Position numbers and translations under genes: made by a program. Below, in pieces: positions 50,695-59,479 of a stretch of 64,000 nucleotides of DNA. Position 1 is the first letter of the stretch, and each line of letters opens with the position of its first letter. The notes under the pieces are model-generated. The model was not told where the DNA came from and ran no database searches. It saw only the letters and a program-made list of their open reading frames with translations. Source of the stretch: Streptomyces sporangiiformans (GTDB taxonomy: Bacteria > Actinomycetota > Actinomycetes > Streptomycetales > Streptomycetaceae); NCBI RefSeq assembly GCF_005768555.2, contig NZ_VCHX02000166.1, positions 10,159-74,158 on the forward strand, in the 5' to 3' direction.

Positions 50695-51452
50695 CGGCCG
50701 AGCCATCCGCCGTCGACGGGCAGGGTGGTGCCGTGGATGTAGGCGGCGGCGTCGGAGGCGAGGAAGACGGTGGCCCCGGCCAGGTCGTCGGCGCTGCCCC
50801 AGCGTCCGGCGGGGATGCGCTCCAGGATCGCCTTGCTGCGGACGGGGTCGTCCTGGAGGGCCTGGGTGTTGTCGGTGGCGATGTAGCCGGGCGCGATGGC
50901 GTTGACGTTGACGCCGTGCGGTGCCCACTCGTTGGCGAGGGCTTTGGTGAGTCCGGTGATGCCGTGTTTGGCGGCGGTGTAGCCGGGGACGGTGATGCCG
51001 CCCTGGTAGCTGAGCAGGGAGGCGGTGAAGATGACCTTGCCGTGGCCGCGGGCGACCATGGTGGCGCCAACGGCGCGGGTGAGGGCGAACTGGGCGTTGA
51101 GGTTGACCTGGAGCACCAACTCCCAGTCGGCGTCGCCGTGCTGGGCGGCCGGGGCGCGGCGGATGGTGCCCGCGTTGTTGACGAGGATGTCCACGGGGCG
51201 TTCGCGTCCGGCGAGGTCGGCGCCGAGGGCGCGGACGGCGTCGGGGTCGGCGAAGTCGGCGCGGATGGCTTCGAAGGTGCGACCCACGGCGGTGACGTCC
51301 TTCTCCACGTCGCTGCCGGACTCCTCCAGGGAGGCGCTCACTCCGATGACGTCGGCTCCGGCGGCGGCGAGGGCGCGGGCCATGGCCCGGCCGATACCGC
51401 GGCGGGCACCGGTGACGACGGCGAGTTTCCCGGTGAGGTCGAAGGGGGTCAT
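50691..51452 (-). CDS. SDR oxidoreductase, KduD / 2-keto-3-deoxy-L-fuconate dehydrogenase-like
   Basis: A 253-residue classical short-chain dehydrogenase. NAD-binding GARRGIGRAM follows the first strand; NNAG occurs as LVNNAGTIRR; the catalytic Ser-Tyr-Lys triad is ASLLSYQGG...YTAAKHG; the C-terminus PVDGGWLGR is typical of KduD-type enzymes. In the oxidative L-fucose route an SDR of this kind oxidises 2-keto-3-deoxy-L-fuconate, so that role is proposed from context; KduD-like activity on 2-deoxygluconate is the alternative. Its ATG overlaps the zinc dehydrogenase stop and its stop overlaps the AKR start, showing tight coupling. Confidence 0.85.
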   Translation of the reverse strand: MTPFDLTGKLAVVTGARRGIGRAMARALAAAGADVIGVSASLEESGSDVEKDVTAVGRTFEAIRADFADPDAVRALGADLAGRERPVDILVNNAGTIRRAPAAQHGDADWELVLQVNLNAQFALTRAVGATMVARGHGKVIFTASLLSYQGGITVPGYTAAKHGITGLTKALANEWAPHGVNVNAIAPGYIATDNTQALQDDPVRSKAILERIPAGRWGSADDLAGATVFLASDAAAYIHGTTLPVDGGWLGR

Positions 51453-52519
51453 GTGGTGGCTCCGTGGGCGTGGTCGCTGTCGTCGTGGTGGGTGGTGGTG
51501 TCGGTGCAGTCGAGGAGGATCTTCATCACGTCGCCGCCGCCCTCCAGCGCCTCGAACGCGGCGGGGGCCTGGGTGAGGGGGACGACCTTGCTGATCAGCC
51601 GGTCGGCGGGGATGGTGCCGTCGGCGACCAGGGCGACGGCCTTCTCGAAGTCGGAGCGGTCGTACAGGCGGGCGCCGACGAGGGTGAGTTCCCGCCAGAA
51701 GAAGCGGTGCAGGTTCACCTCACGGGGCCGGGGGTGGATGGCGACCAGGCACAGCCGCCCCCGCACCCCGAGGACTTCCACGGCGGTGTCCACACCGCCG
51801 GCCGCACCGGACACCTCGAACGCGACGTCGGCGCCCGCGTCGCCGGTCCACGCGCCGACCAGGGCGCCGATGTCGTCGGCGGCCGGATCCCACGTGGCCA
51901 GCCCCAACTCCTCGGCCAGCAAACGCCGGTGAGCGCTCAGCTCCACCACCCGCACCTCGGCCCCGGCAGCCTGCGCGACCAGTGCGATCAGCACTCCGAC
52001 CGGCCCACCGCCGACGACCACGACCTTCTCGCCCTCGGTAACCTGCGCCCGGCCGACGTCGTGGACGGCCACCGCGGTGGGCTCCACGAGCGCCGCCCGG
52101 TCCAGTGCGAGCGATTCCGGCAGGCGGATCAGGGTGGAGGCGGGTACGGTCCAGCGCTGCTGCATGGCGCCGGGGGAGTCGATGCCGATGAAGTCGAGGT
52201 GCCGGCAGACGTGTTGGTGCCCGGCCCGGCAGGCGGGGCAGGTGCCGTCCCAGCGCAGCGGCATCACGGTCACCGCGTCCCCGACCTGCCAGCCTTCCAC
52301 TTCGGGGCCGACCCCGACGATCCGGCCGGACATCTCGTGCCCGAGCACGGCGGGTGTGGCCACCCGGGCGTCCATGTCGCCGTGGAAGATGTGCAGGTCG
52401 GTGCCGCAGATACCGACGTAGGCGGGGGCGAGTACCACCTCGCCGGGGCCCGGCTCCACGCTCCGTGCGGGAGCGGTGTCCAGGGTGCGGGCGGCCGTGT
52501 AGTGGACGGCGAGTGTCAT
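51449..52519 (-). CDS. Zinc-dependent alcohol dehydrogenase (MDR family)
   Basis: 356 residues from an ATG at 52519 preceded by GGAG. Catalytic zinc ligands: CGTDLHIFHG and GHEMSGRIVGVG; structural zinc cysteines in CPACRAGHQHVC; NAD-binding GGGPVGVL. It belongs to the sorbitol / threonine / butanediol dehydrogenase branch. Within this cluster it could oxidise fucose, fuconate-derived keto acid or lactaldehyde-type product; sequence alone does not decide. It is translationally coupled to the SDR gene (4-base overlap) and follows the lactonase gene by 38 bases. Confidence 0.88.
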   Translation of the reverse strand: MTLAVHYTAARTLDTAPARSVEPGPGEVVLAPAYVGICGTDLHIFHGDMDARVATPAVLGHEMSGRIVGVGPEVEGWQVGDAVTVMPLRWDGTCPACRAGHQHVCRHLDFIGIDSPGAMQQRWTVPASTLIRLPESLALDRAALVEPTAVAVHDVGRAQVTEGEKVVVVGGGPVGVLIALVAQAAGAEVRVVELSAHRRLLAEELGLATWDPAADDIGALVGAWTGDAGADVAFEVSGAAGGVDTAVEVLGVRGRLCLVAIHPRPREVNLHRFFWRELTLVGARLYDRSDFEKAVALVADGTIPADRLISKVVPLTQAPAAFEALEGGGDVMKILLDCTDTTTHHDDSDHAHGATT

Positions 52520-52557
52520 CGTCTTCTCCAAGGTCCTCTCGGCACGAGCGCCGTACG

Positions 52558-53442
52558 TCAGCCGCGGGCGGGGAGGCGGTAGAAGGCGGTCGCGGTGCCG
52601 GCGAGGAGCGCGTGGATCTCGCTCTCCGCGCAGTCGGTGAGCAGTTCGTCCACGGTGGCGGCCCAGCGGTTCCAGCCGCCCGCGAGGTTGGCGACCGGCC
52701 AGTCGGAGCCGAACATCAGCCGGTCCGGGCCGAAGGACGTGAGCAGGACGTCCCAGACCGGGCGGATGTCGGAGGTGGTCCAACTGTCGTGGTCGGCCTC
52801 GGTGATGAGTCCCGACAGCTTGCAGACCACGTGCTCGTGCGCGGCCAGCCGTCGCACCTGCTCTCGCCACTTGGCGAGTTCGCGCCCGGCGATGTCCGGC
52901 TTGCCCGCGTGGTTCAGCACCTGGGGCAGGTCGGGGAAGCGTTCGGCCAGCCGGATCGCCTGGTCGAACTGGTTGCTGCGGACCAGGACGTCGTAGGAGA
53001 GCCCGCGGTCCCTCGCCGCCGCCAAGCCTCGTTCGACATCGGGGCGTAGCAGCCAGTCCGGGTCCGTCTCGCCCTGGACGAGGTGGCGCAGTGAACGCAG
53101 ACGGGTGCCGCCCGGTCCGGCGAGCAGCCGGTCGAGCGTCTCGCCGATCGCAGGCGATGTGAGGTCCGCCCAGCCGACCACCGCCTCGATCAGCGGCTCC
53201 CGCTCGGCGAGGGCGAGCAGGTCCTCCGTCTCGGGCATCTCCGGCACGCACTGCACGGCCACCGTGCCGTTCAGGTGACGGCCCGCGACGGGGCGGGTCG
53301 CGGTGGAGCGCAGGTCGTCGGGGGTGAAGGTGCGGCGGATCGACGTCAGGCCGGGGTCGTCGAGCCAGGGCTGCGGGCGCCGTTCGAGGTCCCACAGATG
53401 GTGGTGGGCGTCGATGAGAACGGGGGCGGGGGCGGAGGGCAT
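52558..53442 (-). CDS. Amidohydrolase, probable L-fuconolactonase
   Basis: 294 residues from the ATG at 53442 (MPSAPAPVLIDAHHHLWD); a GTG at 53499 inside the mutarotase gene is an alternative. Amidohydrolase-2 motifs: DAHHHLWD at the start, LNHAGKPD in the middle and LMFGSDWPVANL near the end, with the metal-binding His and Asp. Length and motifs match sugar-lactone hydrolases such as L-fuconolactonase and L-rhamnono-gamma-lactonase. With the mutarotase upstream and dehydrogenases downstream it would open the lactone formed from L-fucose to L-fuconate. Confidence 0.85.
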   Translation of the reverse strand: MPSAPAPVLIDAHHHLWDLERRPQPWLDDPGLTSIRRTFTPDDLRSTATRPVAGRHLNGTVAVQCVPEMPETEDLLALAEREPLIEAVVGWADLTSPAIGETLDRLLAGPGGTRLRSLRHLVQGETDPDWLLRPDVERGLAAARDRGLSYDVLVRSNQFDQAIRLAERFPDLPQVLNHAGKPDIAGRELAKWREQVRRLAAHEHVVCKLSGLITEADHDSWTTSDIRPVWDVLLTSFGPDRLMFGSDWPVANLAGGWNRWAATVDELLTDCAESEIHALLAGTATAFYRLPARG

Positions 53443-53479
53443 GGCGGTTCCAAGTCGGGTCGGTCCGGCGCGGTCCGTG

Positions 53480-53827
53480 TCAGACGGTGGCGTCCTCACC
53501 GGGCGGGTCGAGGTGCCAGATCTCGGTCAGTTCCGTCCACTGGCGGGAGTCGCCCCGGTCGGGCCAGGGCTCCTGGCAGGGGTCGGTGAGCTTCCACCAC
53601 TCCCGGGTCTCGGCGTCGGCTTCCAGGACGGCCATGTCGGCGTCGAAGTCGTCGCCGTGGTACTCGAGGAAGGCGAACAGCACGTCGCCGTGGAGGAAGA
53701 TGCTGAAGTTGCGGATGTGCGCCCGGTGCAGGGCGGCTTCCACGCCGGGCCAGACGGCCGCGTGGAGTCGCAGGTACTCCTCCCGGTGCTCGGGGCGGAG
53801 CCTGATGGTCTGCGCGATGCGCCTCAT
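53480..53827 (-). CDS. L-rhamnose/L-fucose mutarotase (RhaM/DUF718 family)
   Basis: 115 residues beginning MRRIAQTIRLRPEHREEYLRLHAAVWPGV-type, with IRNFSIFLHGDVLFAFLEYHGDD and the terminal WHLDPPG, the full pattern of the dimeric ferredoxin-like sugar mutarotases. It interconverts alpha and beta anomers of 6-deoxy sugars entering catabolism. Its ATG overlaps the preceding stop by 4 bases (ATGA), coupling it to the alpha/alpha-barrel gene. In Actinobacteria the same family serves L-fucose; context favours that. Confidence 0.9.
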   Translation of the reverse strand: MRRIAQTIRLRPEHREEYLRLHAAVWPGVEAALHRAHIRNFSIFLHGDVLFAFLEYHGDDFDADMAVLEADAETREWWKLTDPCQEPWPDRGDSRQWTELTEIWHLDPPGEDATV

Positions 53828-55839
53828 GCGCGTTCTCCTTCCGTGCCCTGGGAGGGCGGGCCCGCCGGGGTGTCGAACGGGGTGCGGTAGCTGGGGGTGC
53901 GGGAGCGCAGCTGGAGGCGCAGGGTGAGCCGGATACGGGTGGACGCGGGCAGCCGTACGGTCAGGAAGGCGCCGGCGCAGTCCTGCTCCGCCTCGGTGAC
54001 GACCGGCTCGGTGTGGCCGTAGTCGTACATGTCGCCGATCCAGCCGTCGTCCCGGCAGGTGGTGTACCGGACGGCCGTGATGGTGTGCTCGGCGAAGGCG
54101 CCCGCCTGGACGATCACCGTGCGCTCGGCCTCGGGGGAGAGGTTCACCAGTTCGACGGTGGTCGCCTCCGGGTCGATGGAGGTGACCAGTGCGGCCACCT
54201 CCGGCGGCAGACCGGCGCGGCGGGCCTCGGCGTCGTGGTAGCGCAGCCGGGCCTGCTGAAGGCCGCCGTTGTAGAGCACCTGGGGTCCGCCCCAGGTCAG
54301 CTGGACGAGGGCTTCGGTGACCACGGGGTTTGACTGCTGCCACACGTGGATGTCGGCCTCGGGCACGTCCAGGTCGCGGTAGCGCTCGATGCGCCGCAGG
54401 CGGTGGCGGATCTGGGCCTGTGCGGTGGCGAGGATCCGCTCCGGGTAGCCGGGGTCGTCGCCGGCGAGGAACGCGAACCAGGCCTTCTCGTGCCCCGACT
54501 CCTCCTTGGCCCGGAACGGCCGCACGGTACGCCAGTCGATGCCGTCGGCCTCGCGCAGCCGCTCCAGCCGGGTGCGGTCTGCGTCGGAGGCCGTGTGGTG
54601 CCACAGGGCCACCGGCACGGGCGGGGTGAGCGGGTTGTAGTCGAACCAGCCCGAGTCGTTGTGCCGGAAGGGAAGGTGCGGTGTCGGCGTGTGGATGTCG
54701 GGGCCGAGTTCGACCCCCCACTTCGAGGGGAGGCTGGAGTCCGCCTCGGTGCGGGGCATCACCTTGGCGTGACCGATGAGGGTGTCGAGCGAGGTCGCGA
54801 CCATGGAGAGGTAGTCGTCGTCCCCGGTGACCGTCGCCGCCGCGAGCGCCGCCACACAGGCCGCGTGACCCACGCTGTGCCAGCCGTGCGGCCAGGACCA
54901 GCCGTAGTGGCCGCCGTACCAGCGGCCCTCCAGCAGGCTGCCCACGACACCGTCCGGGCCGACGTTGTCCGGGACGAGGCCACCGTTGGCACGGGTGCGC
55001 TCGCGCCACGCGCCCACGTACTCGATGATCCAGTCGCGGTAGCGGTCCTCGCCCGACAGGATCCACGCGTTGAGGACCAGCCCGGCCGCGGCCAGGTTGA
55101 CCGCGGTGTCGCCGACACCCATCCGGTCCCGCATCTGCGCGCCGAGCCGCGGATCCGCGGAGAGCGGGTACGGGCCGCCCTCCGCCTCGGGGATCCACTC
55201 CAGCGGGAAGCCGTACGTCTCCGCTTCCTTCGGCAGCCAGGGGTACACGTCGCCGTCGAACAGGCCCGTGCGGTCGGGGTCGCTGCCGTTGTGCGGGCGG
55301 GTGATGACACGGTGCTCGGGGTCGTAGTTCCCCTTGGCCTGGTCGACGTACAACTCGGCGAAGCGCAGCGCCCGTTCCGACCAGCGGTCGGGGGCGGCCA
55401 TGCACAGGAAGTAGAGCAGCAGCAGGCTTTCGCCCTGGTGGAACCAGTCGTAGCCGCGCTCGAACTCGTCGTGCAGCATGCCGAGTTCGGTGAGCTGCCG
55501 GGTCACGCCCTCCCAGTGCTTCTCACTGGCCGGCAGCAGATCGTCCGCGCCGCCGAGGAGGTACAGCTGGGGCCAGTTGAAGAACACCTCGTAGAAGTCG
55601 TCCGCACCGTCGCGGGTGGTCAGCTCCCCGGTGTAGTTCAGCCGTCCGTCAGGGCCGGTGAAGTCGCGGGCGAAGCGCCGCCAGGCATGGTCGAGCAGGT
55701 CGAACAGCGCACGCTGCGACACGGCCCAGCCAGGCGGTTCGAGCACCGGTACCCCCGCCTCGATCTCGGGTGGCAGGGCCGGCTGCCCGGAGACCGGGGT
55801 GTCCCCACCCGAGGTGGGGCCGGACGAAGTGAAGGGCAT
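53824..55839 (-). CDS. Large alpha/alpha-barrel-type protein, possible glycosidase
   Basis: 671 residues from an ATG at 55839 with GGAGC upstream. No signal peptide, so cytoplasmic. The first 450 residues look like an (alpha/alpha)6 toroid: repeated aromatic helices such as EVFFNWPQLYLLGGADDLL, DWFHQGESLLLLYFLCM, HYGWSWPHGWHSVGHAACV. The last 130 residues are a beta-sandwich (VELVNLSPEAERTVIVQAG). This two-domain plan is common to glycoside hydrolases and heparinase-type lyases, but I cannot place it in a numbered family. Operon position, between importer and mutarotase, suggests it trims an imported fucosylated or uronate-bearing oligosaccharide. Confidence 0.65.
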   Translation of the reverse strand: MPFTSSGPTSGGDTPVSGQPALPPEIEAGVPVLEPPGWAVSQRALFDLLDHAWRRFARDFTGPDGRLNYTGELTTRDGADDFYEVFFNWPQLYLLGGADDLLPASEKHWEGVTRQLTELGMLHDEFERGYDWFHQGESLLLLYFLCMAAPDRWSERALRFAELYVDQAKGNYDPEHRVITRPHNGSDPDRTGLFDGDVYPWLPKEAETYGFPLEWIPEAEGGPYPLSADPRLGAQMRDRMGVGDTAVNLAAAGLVLNAWILSGEDRYRDWIIEYVGAWRERTRANGGLVPDNVGPDGVVGSLLEGRWYGGHYGWSWPHGWHSVGHAACVAALAAATVTGDDDYLSMVATSLDTLIGHAKVMPRTEADSSLPSKWGVELGPDIHTPTPHLPFRHNDSGWFDYNPLTPPVPVALWHHTASDADRTRLERLREADGIDWRTVRPFRAKEESGHEKAWFAFLAGDDPGYPERILATAQAQIRHRLRRIERYRDLDVPEADIHVWQQSNPVVTEALVQLTWGGPQVLYNGGLQQARLRYHDAEARRAGLPPEVAALVTSIDPEATTVELVNLSPEAERTVIVQAGAFAEHTITAVRYTTCRDDGWIGDMYDYGHTEPVVTEAEQDCAGAFLTVRLPASTRIRLTLRLQLRSRTPSYRTPFDTPAGPPSQGTEGERA

Positions 55840-55942
55840 GGGACGGAGCTCCGTTCGGGGTGGTGCGGGGTGCGCTCGCCGGGGACGACGGCCGGTGGAC
55901 GACGCCGGATCGGGCATCAGGGCCGGGAGGGCAGGCCGGGGC

Positions 55943-56821
55943 CTACTCCTTGGTGGCGCCGGCGAGCATCCCGCTGACCAGGAAACGCTGGGCGAAGAGG
56001 AAGACGATCAGTACGGGTGTGATGGCCACGAGCGTCGCCAGGGCCAGCTGCGGCCGCTCGATCGCGAGGGTGCCGACGGCCGGATTGAAGGACGGCACAT
56101 TGCTGAGCAGGGTCCCGACCCCCACCTGGATGGGCATCTGGCCGCTCTCGGGCAGCATCACGTAGGGCAGGAAGTAGTTGGTCCAGTTGGCGACGAAGCT
56201 GAAGAACCCGACGAGCGCGATCACCGGTGTCGCCAGCGGCAGCGCGATGTGGCGGAAGACACCGAACTCCGAGCAGCCGTCCATCCGTGCCGCCGCCAGC
56301 AGATCCTTCGGTACCGCGGTGGTGAAGTAGATGTACGTCAGATACACGCCGAACGGGTAGAACGAGTACGGCAGGATGATCGACCACATCGTGCCGATCA
56401 GTTGCACCGCGTTGATCTCCAGGAACAGCGGCACCACCAGCGTGGCGGTCGGCATGAGCATCACGACCAGGGTCGACACGAGCAGGGCGTGCCGGCCGCG
56501 GAACTCGGTCATGGCCAGCGCGTAGCCCGCCGGGATGGCCACGCAGAGCGTGATGACCAGTGAGATCAGCGCGTACAACGTCGAGTTGCCGAGCCACTGC
56601 AGGACGGCGTTGTCCTGGAACGCGGTGAGGGCGTCCCAGTTGGCCCTGAGGGTGTGCCAGGAGCCGAAGGAGAGCGGGCTGCCGTGGACGAGTTGCTGAT
56701 CGGTCTTGGTCGCCGCGAGGACGAGCCACAGCACCGGCAGCACGAAGAACACCAGGAAGACGAGCAGGACGGAGCCGGTCAGCAGACGGGGCACGAGGCG
56801 GCGCGGGGAACTAGTCGGCAT
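55943..56821 (-). CDS. ABC sugar transporter permease (MalG-type)
   Basis: About 292 residues, start ATG at 56821 inside the end of the preceding permease gene. Six hydrophobic segments; the cytoplasmic EAA loop that docks the ATPase is AARMDGCSEFGVFRHIALPLATP. Family: CUT1 carbohydrate importers, second permease. It forms the membrane channel with the 56811 product; the ATPase is not encoded here, and Streptomyces usually supplies a shared MsiK. Confidence 0.93.
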   Translation of the reverse strand: MPTSSPRRLVPRLLTGSVLLVFLVFFVLPVLWLVLAATKTDQQLVHGSPLSFGSWHTLRANWDALTAFQDNAVLQWLGNSTLYALISLVITLCVAIPAGYALAMTEFRGRHALLVSTLVVMLMPTATLVVPLFLEINAVQLIGTMWSIILPYSFYPFGVYLTYIYFTTAVPKDLLAAARMDGCSEFGVFRHIALPLATPVIALVGFFSFVANWTNYFLPYVMLPESGQMPIQVGVGTLLSNVPSFNPAVGTLAIERPQLALATLVAITPVLIVFLFAQRFLVSGMLAGATKE

Positions 56822-57725
56822 CGAAGAACCCCGACCGTGCGACGAAGACGGCGGCGGCCGACACACTGACGACCAGGAGCTCCACCGAGACGGCGGCGGC
56901 GCCGTTGACGTTGTTCATCTGGAAGGCGAAGTCGTACGTCAGCTGGTTCAGCGAGTAGTCGCGTCCGGCCACGCCCACACTGGCGAGGGACAGCAGCTGC
57001 GGCTCCACGAAGAGCTGCGCACCGCCCGCGAAGGCCAGTATCACCATGTACACGATCCACTTGCGGAGCATGGGGATCTGGATGTGCCAGGCGGTCTGCC
57101 AGGCGCCCGCGCCGTCGATGCGCGCGGCTTCCATGACGTCGGTGGGGATGTTGTTGAGCGCGCCGTAGATGACGACGATCCAGCCGCCCGCGCCGGTCCA
57201 GAACGCGATGACCGTGAACAGCAGGGGCAGGTTGCCGGGCGCGATCACCTCGCCGAAGGTGTCGAACCCCAGCGTGCCCAGCAGCGAACTGACCGGGCTC
57301 ACCGTCGGGTCGAGCATGAACAGCCACACCAGCACACTCGCGGCGCCGGCGAGCGCTCCGGGGATGTAGAAGAGGAAGCGCAGGGACCTGCTGAGGGAGC
57401 CCGAGGCGAGGCGGTGCAGCAGCAGCGCCAGGCTCACCACGAACACCACGAGGGAGACCAGCCAGAACAGCAGGTACAGCGCGACATGGCCGACGGCGTC
57501 CATGAAGCGGAAGTCCTGTGCGGTGGTGACGAAGTTGCTGAAGCCGGTGAAGGTGCCCCCGGCGTCGGTGAACGCGAAGTACACGGCGTACCCGGTAGGC
57601 AGGATGCCGAACGCGATCAGGAGCAGCACGTAGGCCGCGACGAAGGCGATGCCGGCCCGGCTCTGCCGGTCGGTGCCGCTGAGGCGCCGACGGGCGGAGC
57701 CGGACGCGGAGTGGCCGAGGGTCAC
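56811..57725 (-). CDS. ABC sugar transporter permease (MalF-type)
   Basis: 304 residues from a GTG at 57725 overlapping the binding-protein stop (GTGA). Six membrane helices beginning IAFVAAYVLLLIAFGILPTGY; EAA loop AARIDGAGAWQTAWHIQIPML. It is the first permease of the CUT1 importer, followed by MalG-type with an 11-base overlap. The 5' end of the frame is open into the binding-protein gene, but the GTG with context of a coupled start is best. Confidence 0.93.
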   Translation of the reverse strand: MTLGHSASGSARRRLSGTDRQSRAGIAFVAAYVLLLIAFGILPTGYAVYFAFTDAGGTFTGFSNFVTTAQDFRFMDAVGHVALYLLFWLVSLVVFVVSLALLLHRLASGSLSRSLRFLFYIPGALAGAASVLVWLFMLDPTVSPVSSLLGTLGFDTFGEVIAPGNLPLLFTVIAFWTGAGGWIVVIYGALNNIPTDVMEAARIDGAGAWQTAWHIQIPMLRKWIVYMVILAFAGGAQLFVEPQLLSLASVGVAGRDYSLNQLTYDFAFQMNNVNGAAAVSVELLVVSVSAAAVFVARSGFFDAD

Positions 57726-59083
57726 TGCTCGACCTTGTATCCGTTGGACTTGGCGTGCTTGACGATGGAGTCCTGCCAGGCCGGCAGCATCGAGACGATG
57801 GACTTGCCCTGGGTCAGGCCCGGCTTGACGGTGGCCGCCCAGATCGCCTCCTGGCTGAACTGGCCCGAGCCCCACTCCGGCCACACCTGGGAGGCGGCGG
57901 CGGAGAGCGCGCTCAGGTCGCCGGCGAAGTAGCCGGAGGCGTCCTGCTGCTTCAGCCATGCCTCGGCCGCCGGCGCGTAGGCCGGGAAGCCGGGCGACTT
58001 CTCCGCCTGGTAGGCGTTGTCGGTGGTGACCCACTTCAGGAAGTCGGTGGCCGCCTTGAGGTGGGTGGAGTGCTGGGACAGCAGCCAGGTGCCGCCGCCG
58101 ACGTTGCCGGTGGACGGCGCGTCGTCGCCCTGCCACTGCGGCATGGGCGCCGCCCCGATCTGCTGGGCGGGGACCTTGAGGGTGTCCTTGAAGACCGCGC
58201 CGCCGTACCAGGCCGGGCCCGGCATGAGCAGGATCTTGTCGGCCTTGTTCTTGCCGAAGTCGGTGCTGAAGACGCCGCTGATGGACATGGACTTGTTCTT
58301 GATCAGCACGTCCAGGAGCGTGGCCATCCTGGTGCAGTTCTCGCTGGTGGTGTTCACCGACACGGACTTGGGGCCGGTGATGTGGTTGGCGCCGCACTTG
58401 CTCGCCCACAGATAGATCTCGGGGGTGAAGGAGTCACCCGCGTCACCGACGAGATAGCCCGGATGCTCCTTGGCCACCTTCGTGCCGAGCTTCTGGTACT
58501 CCTCCCACGTCGTCGGCACCGTGTAGCCGAACTTCTTCATCAGCGGGGCGTTGTACCAGAGCACCGCCTGGGAGAGGTCGTTGCGCAGACAGTAGACGGT
58601 GCCGTCGACCGTGCAGACGTCGTTGGCGCCCTTGGCGAACTTCCCCAGGGTCGACTCGGAAATCAGACCCTTGTTGAGCGGAGCGGCGAAGCCCGCGTCG
58701 ACCGCCCAGGAGGTCTCGTTGTTCTGGGAGCTGAACACGACGTCCGGCCAGCCCTTGCCGGTGCGGTTGAACAACTGGACCTTCGTCTGCAGGTAGTTGG
58801 ACCCGTTGGCGTTGCCGTCATAGCTGACGATGTCCAGCTTCACCTCCGGGTGCAGCTGCTGGTACAGCTTCGCGGCGTCCATCCGGGTCGCGTCCACCCA
58901 GACGGTCAACGCCCCGTCCTTCTGCGGCGCCTGGGCGAAGCCGTCCTTGGTGGTCTTACCGGCGGTGCCGCCGCCGCAGGCCGTCACGGTCAGCAGCACA
59001 GTGACCGCGCACCCGGCCAGCGATGCCGCTCGCTTCCTGCCGAGGGCTCTCTTCGGGCTGGACGAGGACTGGTTGACGGTCAT
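57722..59083 (-). CDS. Extracellular sugar-binding lipoprotein of ABC importer
   Basis: 453 residues from the ATG at 59083 with GGAG upstream. A lipoprotein signal ends in the lipobox LTVTAC (Cys near residue 36), so the mature protein is anchored outside the membrane. It has the SBP type 1 fold of CUT1 importers: GALTVWVDATRMDAAKLYQQ, later GKGWPDVVFSSQNNE, GTVYCLRNDLSQAVLWYN and PAWYGGAVF. Two cysteine pairs (CTVDGTVYC, CGANHITG/CTRM) may form disulfides. It is the first gene of a minus-strand operon that continues through permeases, barrel protein, mutarotase, lactonase and dehydrogenases. The ligand is inferred to be a fucose-containing sugar. Confidence 0.92.
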   Translation of the reverse strand: MTVNQSSSSPKRALGRKRAASLAGCAVTVLLTVTACGGGTAGKTTKDGFAQAPQKDGALTVWVDATRMDAAKLYQQLHPEVKLDIVSYDGNANGSNYLQTKVQLFNRTGKGWPDVVFSSQNNETSWAVDAGFAAPLNKGLISESTLGKFAKGANDVCTVDGTVYCLRNDLSQAVLWYNAPLMKKFGYTVPTTWEEYQKLGTKVAKEHPGYLVGDAGDSFTPEIYLWASKCGANHITGPKSVSVNTTSENCTRMATLLDVLIKNKSMSISGVFSTDFGKNKADKILLMPGPAWYGGAVFKDTLKVPAQQIGAAPMPQWQGDDAPSTGNVGGGTWLLSQHSTHLKAATDFLKWVTTDNAYQAEKSPGFPAYAPAAEAWLKQQDASGYFAGDLSALSAAASQVWPEWGSGQFSQEAIWAATVKPGLTQGKSIVSMLPAWQDSIVKHAKSNGYKVEQ

Positions 59084-59233
59084 GAGTGACTCCACTGGGT
59101 GTGCGGGTGCCCCGAGCAGATGGGGCAGGCGGCGCGAGCGGGTGGGCGAGTGACGCGAGCCGGGACGACGCTGGGCCGGCCCGGAAGGGCGACGGAGACG
59201 GAGGAGGCGGCTGTGCTGCGATCGGCGTGGAAG

Positions 59234-59264
59234 AAATTAGCCGCCTTATCGAGTGGTACGTCAA
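59234..59264 (-). promoter_or_regulatory. Possible promoter of the importer/catabolic operon
   Basis: On the minus strand TTGACG (59259-59264) and TAATTT (59234-59239) are separated by 19 bases, rather long for a housekeeping promoter but the best pair in the 59084-59479 region. It would start transcription about 140 bases before the binding-protein gene. The region between it and the divergent regulator gene is less GC-rich (59335-59440) and may contain that regulator's operator, though no clear palindrome was found. Confidence 0.3.
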
Positions 59265-59479
59265 GGGTGCGTGCAACGTTCCCTCGCTGAATTTCCTGCG
59301 GCGAGCGAGCAGTTGTGCCAGCTGTGCCCGATAAAGGCTATTTATGCACTCGGATGGCCATGATCATCGCTGTGGATCTTGCTCGGAATGAGTACGACTT
59401 ATATCTCCTGTGCGCTACGATGATGTCGGCTCCATCGCGATCAGTCGCGTGAGCAGAAGTCACCCGGGAGGCAGCGCAG

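Noticed and set aside
51449..53395. 648-residue fused dehydrogenase
   Set aside because: The first ~290 codons are off-frame reading through the lactonase gene; the true ATG at 52519 has its own ribosome-binding site.
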